Positions 1-8,797 of a DNA stretch of 59,222 nt are shown here, one piece after another. The DNA is taken from the NCBI RefSeq assembly GCF_000239795.1, contig NZ_CAFJ01000252.1:1-59222 (forward strand), written 5' to 3'. Source of the stretch: Bradyrhizobium sp. STM 3809 (GTDB lineage: Bacteria > Pseudomonadota > Alphaproteobacteria > Rhizobiales > Xanthobacteraceae). The number at the start of each line of letters is the position of its first letter. Position 1 is the stretch's first letter. Below the pieces are notes generated by a model, which saw nothing but the letters and a program-made list of their open reading frames with translations, was not told the origin of the DNA and did not search any database. The position numbers and the translations under genes are program-made.

Positions 1-2
1 AA

Positions 3-50
3 GAGGTTTCGGCCAAGCTGATCGAATGGCGGCGACGCCGGTTCGGATGA
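3..50 (+). CDS. Possible C-terminal tail of an upstream gene (partial)
   Basis: Reading frame 3 is open from the window edge and ends at TGA 48-50, giving about 15 residues rich in Arg (ending WRRRRFG). This could be the end of a protein that starts outside the window. The stretch is too short to identify and may be chance. Confidence 0.25.
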   Translation, partial: EVSAKLIEWRRRRFG

Positions 51-254
51 GGTCGAAGGTGTATCGCGGCGACATCCGCTGCGATCGATGCGCGTCACTG
101 CGAGGCAGCCGGAAGGGCGGAGCCCCGCATCCAACCCCGGGGGTACATCGGGGACAATCTGAGAGAGCAGGCCAGCAACAGAAGCCTGTGCTGAGGAATT
201 CCGAGTTCGCGCGGCGCGCTTGGAATGACACGAGGTGAGGGACCGAAAGCGACA

Positions 255-3200
255 ATGCCGTCCAGCAACAGACTGAGCCCGATTCCGCAGCCGCCGGCCA
301 GGCCCGTGGTCGGCAACATGCTTTCGCTCGATGCGAACGCTCCGGTGCAGCATCTGACCCGGCTCGCGAAGGAGTACGGGCCGATCTTCTGGCTCGACAT
401 GATGGGTTCGCCGATCGTGATCGCCTCCGGCTATGATCTCGTCGACGAACTCTCCGACGAGAAGCGTTTCGACAAGGTGGTCCGCGGCGCGCTGCGACGG
501 GTGCGCGCCATCGGCGGCGACGGCCTGTTCACGGCCGACACCAGGGAGCCGAACTGGACCAAGGCGCACAACATCCTTCTGCAGCCGTTCGGCAACCGCG
601 CGATGCAGTCCTATCACGCGAGCATGGTCGACATCGCCGAGCAGCTCGTCAAGAAATGGGAGCGCCTCAACGCCGACGAGGAGATCGACGTCGTCCACGA
701 CATGACGGCCCTGACGCTCGACACCATCGGCCTGTGCGGCTTCGACTACCGCTTCAACTCGTTCTACCGGCGCGACTACCATCCGTTTGTGGAAGGTTTG
801 GTCCGCTCGCTCGAGACCATCATGATGACGCGCGGCCTGCCGCTGGAGCATCTCTGGATGGGCCGGCGGCGAACCGTCCTCGCCGAGGACGTCGCGTTCA
901 TGAACAAGATGGTCGACGAGATCGTCGCCGAGCGCCGCAAGAGCGCGGAATCCGGCGCGGCGTCCGCGGACGACAAGAAGGACATGCTCAACGCGATGAT
1001 GAGCGGCGTCGACCGCGCGACCGGCGAGCAGCTCGATGACGTCAACATCCGGTACCAGATCAACACGTTCCTGATCGCGGGCCACGAGACCACCAGCGGC
1101 CTGTTGTCCTACACGATCTATGCCCTGCTGAAACATCCCGAGATCCTGAAGAAGGCCTATGACGAGGTCGATCGCGTCTTCGGCCCCGATGTCGATGCCA
1201 AGCCGACCTACCAGCAGGTCACGCAGCTCACCTACATCACCCAGATCCTGAAGGAGTCGCTGCGGCTGTGGCCGCCTGCCCCGGCCTACGGCATCGCGCC
1301 GCTGCAGGACGAGACCATCGGCGGCAAGTACAAGCTGAAGAAGAACACGTTCGTCACCATCCTCGTCACCGCGCTGCATCGCGATCCCAAGGTCTGGGGA
1401 CCCAACCCCGATGCCTTCGATCCCGAGAATTTCAGCCCGGAGGCGGAGGCCAAGCGTCCGGTCAATGCGTGGAAGCCGTTCGGCAACGGCCAGCGCGCCT
1501 GCATCGGCCGCGGCTTCGCCATGCACGAGGCGGCGCTGGCGCTCGGCATGATCCTGCAGCGCTTCAAGCTGATCGACCATCAGCGCTACCAGCTGCATCT
1601 CAAGGAGACGCTGACGATGAAGCCGGAGGGCTTCAAGATCAAGGTGCGACCGCGCAACGACCGTGATCGCAGCGCCCCTCCTTCAAGCCGCCCGGGGACC
1701 GCCGCGCAAGGCCCGTCGGTGCAGAGCGCGCGTACGCGGCCGGGGCACAACACGCCGCTCCTGGTGCTCTATGGCTCCAACCTCGGCACCGCCGAGGACA
1801 TGGCGACACGCGTGGCCGACCTCGCCGAGGTCAACGGCTTCTCGACGCGGCTTGCCCCGCTCGACGACTTCGCCGGGCAGCTGCCGAAAGATGGCGGCGT
1901 GCTGATCTTCTGCGCCTCCTACAACGGCGCGCCGCCCGACAATGCCGGAAAGTTCGTGAGCTGGCTGCACGGCGAGCTGGCGCCGGATGCGTTCAAGGGG
2001 CTGCGCTACGCCGTGTTCGGCTGCGGCAACCGCGACTGGGCCGCGACCTATCAGTCGGTGCCGCGCTTCATCGACGACGCGCTGGCGGCGCACGGGGCCA
2101 AGCGCGTCCATGAACGCGGCGAAGGCGACGCGCGCAGCGACCTCGACGGCCAGTTCGAGACCTGGTTCGCGGCGCTGGGCGCCGCGGCCGTCAAGGAGTT
2201 CGGCCTCGACAGCGGCTTCAGCCGCAGCGCGGAGGATGCGCCGCTCTATTCCGTGGAGCCGCTGGCGCCGACGGCGGCAGGCGCGGTGGCGGCGCTCGGC
2301 GGCGCCGCGCCGATGACGATCCTGGTCAACCGCGAACTCCAGAACAAGTCGGGCGCCCATCCGTCGGAGCGTTCGACGCGGCACATCGAGGTGCAGTTGC
2401 CGGCGGGTGCCAGCTATCGCGTCGGCGACCATCTCAGCGTGGTGCCGCGCAACGATCCCGAACTGGTCGACCGGGTGGCGCGCCGCTTCGGCTTTTCGCC
2501 GGCCGACCAGATCCGCCTGCGGGTCGCCGAGGGCCGTCGCGCGCAGCTGCCGGTCGGAGAAGCGGTCTCGGTCGGTCGGCTGCTGACCGATTTCGTCGAG
2601 TTGCAGCAGGTCGCGACACGCAAGCAGATCCAGATCATGTCGGAGCATACGCGTTGCCCGGTGACCCGGCCGAAGCTCGCCGCCTATCTCGGCGACGATG
2701 CCGACTCCGGCGAACGCTATCGCGCCGAGATCCTCGCCAAACGCAAATCGGTGTACGATCTGCTGGAGGATTTCCCCGCCTGCGAGCTGCCGTTCCATTC
2801 CTATCTCGAAATGCTCACCTTGCTGGCGCCGCGCTACTACTCGATCTCGTCCTCGCCGTCCGGCGATCCGGCGCGCTGCAGCGTCACGGTCGGCGTGGTC
2901 GCGGGACCGGCGTTGTCGGGCCGCGGCCTCTACAAGGGCGTCTGCTCCAACTATCTCGCCTCGCGCCGCGAGGGCGAGAGCGTGTTTGCCACGGTGCGCG
3001 AAACCAAGGCCGGCTTCCATCTGCCGGAGGATTCGCGGCGGCCGATCATCATGATCGGACCGGGCACCGGGCTCGCGCCCTTCCGCGGCTTTCTGCAGGA
3101 GCGCGCCGCGCAAAAGGCGGCCGGGAGGTCGCTGGGTCCCGCGATGCTGTTCTTCGGCTGCCGCCATCCCGAGCAGGACTATCTCTACGCCGACGAGCTC

Positions 3201-3500
3201 AAGGCCTTCGCCGACAGCGGCATCTGCGAGCTGTTCACCGCCTTCTCGCGTGGCGATGGACCGAAGACCTATGTGCAGCACCTGCTCGCCGCCCAGAGGG
3301 CACGAGTTTGGGAGTTGCTCGAGCAAAGCGCGGTCATCTTCGTCTGCGGCGACGGCTCGAAGATGGAACCGGACGTCAAGGCGACGCTGATGCAGATCCA
3401 TCGCGACTGCACCGGATCCGATGCAGAGGCGGCAGCGAACTGGATCGCCGACCTCGGCGCGACGAACCGCTACGTACTCGACGTCTGGGCCGGGGGCTGA
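255..3500 (+). CDS. CYP102-family self-sufficient cytochrome P450 / NADPH-P450 reductase
   Basis: Soluble fatty-acid hydroxylase of the P450-BM3 type, with the haem domain and its own diflavin reductase in one chain of 1081 aa, the usual family size. The haem domain (about residues 1-470) shows the I-helix AGHETTSG (275-282), the ExxR pair E334/R337 and the haem-ligand loop FGNGQRACIG with Cys416. After a Pro/Ser/Arg-rich linker come a flavodoxin FMN domain (LYGSNLGTAED near 505), an FAD domain and an NADPH site (GPGTGLAPFRGF near 935). It ends YVLDVWAGG, like BM3 (DVWAG). An ATG at 225 is in frame, but homology begins after 255 and GAGGTGAGGG at 231-240 lies ahead of 255, so I chose 255. Expected activity is subterminal hydroxylation of medium- or long-chain fatty acids; the substrate is inferred. 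The PHA genes follow 66 bases downstream. Confidence 0.95.
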   Translation: MPSSNRLSPIPQPPARPVVGNMLSLDANAPVQHLTRLAKEYGPIFWLDMMGSPIVIASGYDLVDELSDEKRFDKVVRGALRRVRAIGGDGLFTADTREPNWTKAHNILLQPFGNRAMQSYHASMVDIAEQLVKKWERLNADEEIDVVHDMTALTLDTIGLCGFDYRFNSFYRRDYHPFVEGLVRSLETIMMTRGLPLEHLWMGRRRTVLAEDVAFMNKMVDEIVAERRKSAESGAASADDKKDMLNAMMSGVDRATGEQLDDVNIRYQINTFLIAGHETTSGLLSYTIYALLKHPEILKKAYDEVDRVFGPDVDAKPTYQQVTQLTYITQILKESLRLWPPAPAYGIAPLQDETIGGKYKLKKNTFVTILVTALHRDPKVWGPNPDAFDPENFSPEAEAKRPVNAWKPFGNGQRACIGRGFAMHEAALALGMILQRFKLIDHQRYQLHLKETLTMKPEGFKIKVRPRNDRDRSAPPSSRPGTAAQGPSVQSARTRPGHNTPLLVLYGSNLGTAEDMATRVADLAEVNGFSTRLAPLDDFAGQLPKDGGVLIFCASYNGAPPDNAGKFVSWLHGELAPDAFKGLRYAVFGCGNRDWAATYQSVPRFIDDALAAHGAKRVHERGEGDARSDLDGQFETWFAALGAAAVKEFGLDSGFSRSAEDAPLYSVEPLAPTAAGAVAALGGAAPMTILVNRELQNKSGAHPSERSTRHIEVQLPAGASYRVGDHLSVVPRNDPELVDRVARRFGFSPADQIRLRVAEGRRAQLPVGEAVSVGRLLTDFVELQQVATRKQIQIMSEHTRCPVTRPKLAAYLGDDADSGERYRAEILAKRKSVYDLLEDFPACELPFHSYLEMLTLLAPRYYSISSSPSGDPARCSVTVGVVAGPALSGRGLYKGVCSNYLASRREGESVFATVRETKAGFHLPEDSRRPIIMIGPGTGLAPFRGFLQERAAQKAAGRSLGPAMLFFGCRHPEQDYLYADELKAFADSGICELFTAFSRGDGPKTYVQHLLAAQRARVWELLEQSAVIFVCGDGSKMEPDVKATLMQIHRDCTGSDAEAAANWIADLGATNRYVLDVWAGG

Positions 3501-3566
3501 CGCGGCCACCGGGCCTGTCGGTGCGGCAGGCCGCGAGCAGGCAGAGGCTATTTTGCGGAGGAAGTG

Positions 3567-3950
3567 ATGGCCGACAAAGGCAACGATCCCTGGGCCATGT
3601 GGCAGACGATGCTCGGCGAGATGGAGAAGAGCTTCAACACCTTCGCGGGCAAGACCATGTCCTCGCCCGAATTCAGCAAGGCCATGAACCAGGCCGGCGG
3701 GGCTTCGGCGGGCGCCCAGAAGCAGATGTCGGAGATGATGGAAAAATATCTCGGCGGACTGAACATGCCGAGCCGGGCTCAGATGGTCGACATGGCGGCG
3801 CGCCTGCAGTCGATCGAGGCGCAGCTCGCCGAGATCAAGTCGCTGCTGATGATGCAGTCGGGCGCGGCGGCCGGCGCCCCAGGCGCGGCCCAGCCGCCGT
3901 CGCCACGTCCGCCACGCACGAAGCAGCCGCCCAGAGAGCAGCAGAAATGA
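3567..3950 (+). CDS. Short PhaE-like subunit of class III PHA synthase
   Basis: 127-aa soluble protein. Start ATG 3567 is preceded by GCGGAGGA (3555-3562). The N-terminal half is helical and Met-rich. The segment around residues 70-92 (NMPSRAQMVDMAARLQSIEA and following) resembles the conserved 'LPTR..hDEhhRRhheLr' stretch near the C-terminus of PhaE, the non-catalytic partner of class III PHA synthases. The tail is a Pro/Lys/Arg-rich disordered stretch. Normal PhaE is about 350 aa, so this keeps only the interaction-like end. Its stop overlaps the phaC start (ATGA, 3947-3950), which supports a subunit role. The family assignment rests on one motif plus context. Confidence 0.65.
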   Translation: MADKGNDPWAMWQTMLGEMEKSFNTFAGKTMSSPEFSKAMNQAGGASAGAQKQMSEMMEKYLGGLNMPSRAQMVDMAARLQSIEAQLAEIKSLLMMQSGAAAGAPGAAQPPSPRPPRTKQPPREQQK

Positions 3951-5032
3951 ACGCCTCCGCCCCCTTCGACCAGCTGGCCTCGATTCCGGAGCGCATCCAG
4001 GCCGAGGTGCAGCGCGCGATCCAGCGCAGCATCAAGGGCGTGGAGTATCTCACGACCTCGGGCCCATCGCTGGGCTCGACGCCCAAGGATGTCCTGAGCG
4101 TGCGCGGGACGATGAGTCTCTATCACTATCGCCCGCTGGCCGACGAGATCTACCGGGTGCCGATCCTGATCGTGATGGCGACCACCAATCGCGGCTACAT
4201 CCTCGACATGGTGCCGGGCCAGAGCTTCATCGAGTTTCTGCTCAAGCGCGGCTATGACGTCTACATGCTGGACTGGACCGCGCCGAAGCCCGAGGAGAAG
4301 GGCTTGCGGATGGAGGACTATGTCCTCGACTTCATTCCCTATTGCGTCCGCCGCGTGCAGGAGGATTCCGGCGAGCCTGATGTGACGGTCATCGGCTATT
4401 GCTTCGGCGGCGTGCTGTCGCTGCTCTATGCCTCGATCTTCCACGACGGGCCGATGAAGAATCTGATCTGCTTCACCACGCCGATCGACTTCCGCGAGAT
4501 GACGCTGTTCCAGAATTTCTCGGATCGCCGTTACTTCGACGTCGATCATCTGGTCGATTCCATCGGCAACGTGCCTCCGGAGATGATCTTCTCCTCGTTC
4601 GAGATGCTGCGGCCGGCCTCCCGCGCGATCAGCCAGGTGCAATTGTGGGAGAACATCTGGAACGACGACTACGTCAAGTCCTACCGCATGTTCGACCGCT
4701 GGGCGACCGACACCCTGCCCCTTGCCGGCGAGTATTTCCGCGCGATCACCAAGGACCTGATGTGGGACAACAAGCTCTACAACGGCACGATGTCGGTCGG
4801 CGGGCATCGCTGCGATCTCGCCGAGATCAAGGTGCCGGTCCTGCACGCGGTGGCCGAGCACGACCATATCGTGCCGTATGATGCGGCACGGCATCTCATT
4901 CCCAAGGTCGGGTCGACCGACAAGGAAGAGGTGATCCTGAAGGGCGGCCACGTCTCCCTCGTCGCCGGCGCCAATGCGATCCGGCGGCTGTGGCCCAAAC
5001 TGGACTCCTGGCTGGGTGGACGATCCACATGA
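3947..5032 (+). CDS. phaC: Class III poly(3-hydroxyalkanoate) synthase subunit PhaC
   Basis: 361-aa alpha/beta-hydrolase-fold polymerase that joins 3-hydroxyacyl-CoA units into PHA on granules. 361 aa is the class III size (class I is about 600). The nucleophile is Cys152 in the lipase-like box GYCFGG. The other triad members are Asp306 (AEHDHIVP) and His335 (KGGHVSLVAG). The WDNKLYNG segment near 273-280 is typical of synthases. It overlaps the PhaE-like gene at its start and the GNAT gene at its end by four bases each, so the three are probably one translationally coupled unit. Bradyrhizobia usually hold several phaC copies; this is likely an accessory one. Confidence 0.88.
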   Translation: MNASAPFDQLASIPERIQAEVQRAIQRSIKGVEYLTTSGPSLGSTPKDVLSVRGTMSLYHYRPLADEIYRVPILIVMATTNRGYILDMVPGQSFIEFLLKRGYDVYMLDWTAPKPEEKGLRMEDYVLDFIPYCVRRVQEDSGEPDVTVIGYCFGGVLSLLYASIFHDGPMKNLICFTTPIDFREMTLFQNFSDRRYFDVDHLVDSIGNVPPEMIFSSFEMLRPASRAISQVQLWENIWNDDYVKSYRMFDRWATDTLPLAGEYFRAITKDLMWDNKLYNGTMSVGGHRCDLAEIKVPVLHAVAEHDHIVPYDAARHLIPKVGSTDKEEVILKGGHVSLVAGANAIRRLWPKLDSWLGGRST

Positions 5033-5622
5033 GCGAAGCGCGATCCTATCCCCGTATCGTCGCGACGGATGTCGGCGACATCGAATTTCGCCTGATGTCG
5101 CGCGCCGACGAGGCCGCGGTGCTCGCTTTCGCCCGGGCGCTGCCGAGCCATGACCTTTTGTTCCTGCCGCGCAACATCAGCGAGCCCAAGGTGCTGTCGG
5201 CCTGGATCGCAGAGATCGAGCGCGGGCAGATCACGAGCCTGCTCGCGATCAAGGGGGGCGAGGTGGTCGGCTGCAGCGCCGTGGTTCGCGATCCGCATTC
5301 CTGGTCGCCCCATGTCGGCGAGATCCGGATGGTGGTGTCGCCCGGTGTCCGAGGACAGGGAGTTGGACGTGCCCTGTCGCAGGAGACCTTCGCTCTTGCC
5401 CTCGCGGCCGGCCTGGAGAAGCTCACGGTTCAGATGACGGTGGACCAGCGCGGCGCGATCGCGCTGTTCGAGAGCCTCGGCTTTCGTGCCGAGGGGCTCT
5501 TGCGCGACCAGGTTCGCGATGTCGACGGCAAGACGCACGACATCGTCGTCTTCGGGCATGACGTCGCCCGGGTTCGGGCCCAGTTGGAAGCCTATGGCGT
5601 TCCAGGAGCGGTGGGGGACTGA
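5029..5622 (+). CDS. GNAT-family N-acetyltransferase
   Basis: 197-aa protein with the GNAT acetyl-CoA fold. The pyrophosphate-binding loop VRGQGVGRALSQ follows the strand GEIRMVVSP, and the C-terminal part has the usual FESLGFRAEG stretch. Start ATG 5029 overlaps the phaC stop (ATGA), so it is the third gene of the PHA-synthase unit. The substrate cannot be read from sequence. The coupling suggests it might modify a granule or PHA-pathway protein, but GNAT genes often sit in unrelated operons. Confidence 0.85.
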   Translation: MSEARSYPRIVATDVGDIEFRLMSRADEAAVLAFARALPSHDLLFLPRNISEPKVLSAWIAEIERGQITSLLAIKGGEVVGCSAVVRDPHSWSPHVGEIRMVVSPGVRGQGVGRALSQETFALALAAGLEKLTVQMTVDQRGAIALFESLGFRAEGLLRDQVRDVDGKTHDIVVFGHDVARVRAQLEAYGVPGAVGD

Positions 5623-5703
5623 CCCTGCGGCGACGGCAGCTTTGCCTTTTCGTTGCCCACCCCCAATGACCGCCGTCGCCCGAACTCACGAATTCGTGAT
5701 ATC

Positions 5704-5730
5704 GCACTGCAGCATCGATATTGCACTGCA
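5704..5730. promoter_or_regulatory. Candidate PhaR-type operator upstream of phasin gene
   Basis: Two identical 8-base copies of GCACTGCA (5704-5711 and 5723-5730) start 19 bases apart, about two helical turns, 85-110 bases before the phasin start. TGC/GCA-rich repeats are bound by PhaR, the PHA-responsive repressor of phasin genes in alphaproteobacteria. The repeats are seen; PhaR binding is inferred. Confidence 0.45.
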
Positions 5731-5814
5731 CCATATGCTGTGGCATGAAGACTGTGCCCCGGGCCAATACGGACGGGGTGAGCCCCATAGCTCTGAAGAG
5801 GATGGAGAGACGCC

Positions 5815-6291
5815 ATGACCACCGAGACCAGCAATCTGCGTGACAGTGTCAAGGAAGCCTTCGCTCCCGTGACCGACGCATTCAAGAGCCTCCAGAACCT
5901 GGAGGTCCCCCAGGCCGCCCGCGAGTTCGTCAAGAAGTCCGCCAGCACCGCCAAGGAACGCGCCGCCGAGGCCTATGCCGGCTCCGAGAAGGTGACGGCT
6001 GCGATCGAGACGGCGGTGTCCGACTCCGTCAGCGAGATGGCCAAGGTCAGCCGCAACATCCAGCAGGCGCTGTACCAGGACGCCGAGGCCCTGTTCGCCG
6101 GCATCGACAAGCTGGCGTCCGCCAAATCGTTCGGCGAAGCGGTGCAGATCCAGTCCGATCTGGCGCGCGCGCACGGCGAAGTGCTCGTCAATCGCGCGAA
6201 GTCGACCACCGAGTACCTCGGCAAGCTGGTCGCCAATGGTGCGAAGGCCGCGCAGGACAACGTCTCGAAGGTCTATCGCAAGACCGCCTGA
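5815..6291 (+). CDS. Phasin family protein (PHA granule surface)
   Basis: 158-aa, almost entirely helical, Ala/Lys/Glu-rich protein without signal peptide or membrane segment. It matches the phasin family (Phasin_2 type): residues 20-60 (FKSLQNLEVPQAAREFVKKS) and the conserved stretch near 100-130 (FAGIDKLASAKSFGEAVQIQ) are characteristic. Phasins coat PHA granules and control their number and size. Start ATG 5815 follows GGATGGAGAG. The preceding synthase unit ends 192 bases upstream, and the gap holds two TGC-rich repeats, so it probably has its own PHA-responsive promoter. A rho-independent terminator follows directly. Confidence 0.9.
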   Translation: MTTETSNLRDSVKEAFAPVTDAFKSLQNLEVPQAAREFVKKSASTAKERAAEAYAGSEKVTAAIETAVSDSVSEMAKVSRNIQQALYQDAEALFAGIDKLASAKSFGEAVQIQSDLARAHGEVLVNRAKSTTEYLGKLVANGAKAAQDNVSKVYRKTA

Positions 6292-6314
6292 TCGGTCCTG
6301 ACCATCACGCGTCC

Positions 6315-6344
6315 AAGGCTCGCATTCTGCGGGCCTTCTTTTTT
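6315..6344 (+). terminator. Rho-independent terminator after phasin gene
   Basis: The stem AAGGCTCGC / GCGGGCCTT (one T-G wobble) has a 5-base loop and is followed by CTTTTTT. It begins 23 bases after the phasin stop. Confidence 0.85.
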
Positions 6345-6371
6345 ACGGCACGGCCGCATAGTTCTGGGTTG

Positions 6372-7655
6372 ATGAAGACCGGCTCTCTCTCACTCGACAC
6401 CCCCGGCGACGCCGCCCGCGCCGCCGAGCTTCGGCGTGTCAAGATGCAAGCGACGCTGGTGCTGGTCGGCGCGCTGGCGCTGTTTGCGGTGTCGAAGTCT
6501 CTGGTCGGTACGCATCCGGCGTTCGGCTTCGTCGCCGCCTTTGCCGAGGCCGCAACGATCGGCGGCCTCGCCGACTGGTACGCGGTGGTGGCGCTGTTTC
6601 GCCATCCCCTGGGATTGCCGATCCCGCACACCGCGATCATCCAGAGCAATCAGCACCGCATCGCCGACAAGCTCGGCGAGTTCATCGAAGTGCATTTCCT
6701 CGAGCAGGCCCCCGTCGAGGCGAAGTTGCGCGAGATCGATTTCGGCTCCTTCATCGCCGACTGGCTGCGCGATCGCAAACGCAGCGACGATCTGGCGCGC
6801 TTCACCCTGCGCCTGCTGCCCGAGGCGGTCCAGGCGACGGAAACATCGGGGCTGAAGACCTTCATCATCCGTCGCCTGAACAGCCAGTTGCAGGCGATCG
6901 ATCTGGCGCCGCTCGCCGCCGGCACCTTGCGCGCCTTCGTCGAGGCGCGACGGCATCAAGTGCTGTTCGACGACGTCCTGCGCATCATCGGCGAGACGCT
7001 GGCCCAGCCCGAGACCGTGGCGATGATCCGCGCCAAGATCCGGGCCGAACTACCAACTCTGCTGCGGCTCTATCGCGCCGACAAGTTCCTGATGGACAAG
7101 ATCATGGCGTCCGCCAGCGCCTTCTTCGACGAGGTTCGCGGCGACCCCAATCATCCGTTCCGCGGCGAGTTCGATCGCATGGTGCTGTCCTTCGTGGAGC
7201 GGCTCGGCACCGACCCCGCCTATGCCGGGCGCATCGACGCGCTGAAGCGCGACCTCCTGGCGCGGCCTGAGCTCAGCGAACTCGCCGAGAGCGTCTGGTC
7301 CAACACCCGCTCCTTCATCGAGCGCAGCGCGAACGGCGAGACTCCCGTGCTGCGGCATCATCTCGCCGGGATGTTCGTGAGCGCGGGCGAGGCGCTGGCC
7401 GGCGATGCCGAGCTGCGCGGTGAGATCAATCGCGGACTGGTCACCGTGCTCAAGAGCTTCATCTCCGATCAGAAGCGCGGCGTATCGACCTTCATCTCCG
7501 ACCAGGTGAAGTCGTGGAATATGGACCAGCTGATTTCGGTGATCGAGCTGAACGTCGGCAAGGACCTGCAATACATCCGCTTCAACGGTTCAATGATCGG
7601 CGGCCTGGCCGGACTTGCGCTTTATACCGCCGAATTCGTGCTGCGCTTGTTGTGA
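6372..7655 (+). CDS. DUF445 family inner-membrane protein
   Basis: 427-aa protein of the DUF445 (YjiN-like) family, whose function is not established. An N-terminal membrane helix (about residues 25-45) is followed by the family signature EAATIGGLADWYAVVALFRH (about 55-75) with HPLGLPIPHTAII. A long helical soluble middle follows, and a hydrophobic C-terminus (MIGGLAGLALYTAEFVLRLL) forms a second anchor. I chose ATG 6372 over the in-frame TTG just before it. It lies beyond the phasin terminator, so it is transcribed separately. No functional link to the PHA genes is visible. Confidence 0.85.
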   Translation: MKTGSLSLDTPGDAARAAELRRVKMQATLVLVGALALFAVSKSLVGTHPAFGFVAAFAEAATIGGLADWYAVVALFRHPLGLPIPHTAIIQSNQHRIADKLGEFIEVHFLEQAPVEAKLREIDFGSFIADWLRDRKRSDDLARFTLRLLPEAVQATETSGLKTFIIRRLNSQLQAIDLAPLAAGTLRAFVEARRHQVLFDDVLRIIGETLAQPETVAMIRAKIRAELPTLLRLYRADKFLMDKIMASASAFFDEVRGDPNHPFRGEFDRMVLSFVERLGTDPAYAGRIDALKRDLLARPELSELAESVWSNTRSFIERSANGETPVLRHHLAGMFVSAGEALAGDAELRGEINRGLVTVLKSFISDQKRGVSTFISDQVKSWNMDQLISVIELNVGKDLQYIRFNGSMIGGLAGLALYTAEFVLRLL

Positions 7656-7826
7656 CTCTTTCACTACAGAGGCCTGCGATCCCGATCCGCCCTATTGTGT
7701 GGCCGGGCAATCGGAGCTTGAATAAGCGAGTCGGCCTTCCTAGCTGATTATTAGATTTTGCTGCATTGCGGAACAATCGTGCCGGCTGGCGCATTTTTCG
7801 GGCACTGCATGAGAGAGGGAAAAGGC

Positions 7827-8597
7827 ATGTCCGCATCCGCCCACGCGTCCGGTCCTCCGTCGAAGCTCCTGATGCTGTTGGAAGGACGTGCCCTGCATGA
7901 GTTGGGCGCATTCGCTGCGGCCCTGCCGATGCTCAGCATGACGCCGCGCGGCGACGGTCATCCCGTGCTGGTACTGCCGGGCCTCGTTGCCTCGGACGTT
8001 TCCACCCGGCCGCTGCGGAGCTTCCTCAAGAGCAAGGGCTACGCCGTGAGCGGCTGGCGGCAGGGCCGAAATCTCGGCCTGCGCCCGGGCGTCCAGCAAT
8101 CGATGGTCGACCTCGTGGAGGAGATGAACGACAGCCACGGCCGCAAGATCTCGCTCGTCGGCTGGAGCCTCGGCGGACTCTATGCCCGTCAGCTCGCCAA
8201 GATGATGCCGGACCGCGTGCGCAGCGTGATCACGCTCGGCAGTCCGTTTGCGGGTTCGCCGAAATCCACCAACGCCTGGCGCGTCTACGAGATGGCCAGC
8301 GGACGTCGCGCCGACGAGGAGGAGCAGAACTTCGGCGGAGCCTTGTCGGAGCCGCCGCCGGTGCCGACGACGGCGATCTTCAGCCGGACGGATGGCATCT
8401 GTGCCTGGCAGGGCTGCAAGGAGAAAACCTCGAGCTTCTCGGAAAGCATCGAGGTCGAAAGCAGCCATTGCGGAATGGGCCATCATCCGGCGGCGGTCTA
8501 CGCGGTCGCAGACCGTTTGGCTCAGCCGGAAGGGCAATGGCAGCCATTCGACCGCTCCGGCTGGCGCAGCTTCGTCTTCCCCGATCCGCACCGGTAG
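7827..8597 (+). CDS. Alpha/beta hydrolase (lipase-like)
   Basis: 256-aa soluble alpha/beta hydrolase. Ser114 sits in the nucleophile elbow GWSLGG, preceded by the strand ISLV; Asp189 (FSRTDGI) and His214 (ESSHCGMGHHP) are good triad candidates. The oxyanion strand is HPVLVLPGLVASD. The start at 7827 is chosen for GAGAGAGGGA at 7811-7820; an in-frame ATG at 7809 is less well placed. The ester substrate is unknown. A degraded copy of its C-terminal 40 residues lies inverted at 11702-11821, on the far side of the oxidoreductase and acyl-CoA synthetase genes. Confidence 0.85.
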   Translation: MSASAHASGPPSKLLMLLEGRALHELGAFAAALPMLSMTPRGDGHPVLVLPGLVASDVSTRPLRSFLKSKGYAVSGWRQGRNLGLRPGVQQSMVDLVEEMNDSHGRKISLVGWSLGGLYARQLAKMMPDRVRSVITLGSPFAGSPKSTNAWRVYEMASGRRADEEEQNFGGALSEPPPVPTTAIFSRTDGICAWQGCKEKTSSFSESIEVESSHCGMGHHPAAVYAVADRLAQPEGQWQPFDRSGWRSFVFPDPHR

Positions 8598-8797
8598 CAC
8601 GCGGCCCGCATTGTCCGCTGGATCTGGACCGGGCCGCGGCCGAGGGTTCGTCGCCTCCAGGGTGAGATCCCTGGAAGCTACGATCTGATTTGCCTCGGCG
8701 CGACCTGCCAGATCGTTATCGACGTTCAACCGCTTCGACGTTCAGCCACGATCGCGCTGCCCCGCCCGCTTCAGGCAAACGCGCGCGACGGTCGACG

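Noticed and set aside
26..238. 70-codon ORF before the P450
   Set aside because: No ribosome site and no recognisable product; its end overlaps the P450 leader.
1683..3509. 608-aa minus-strand open frame
   Set aside because: Antisense shadow of the P450 reductase domain with no recognisable motif.
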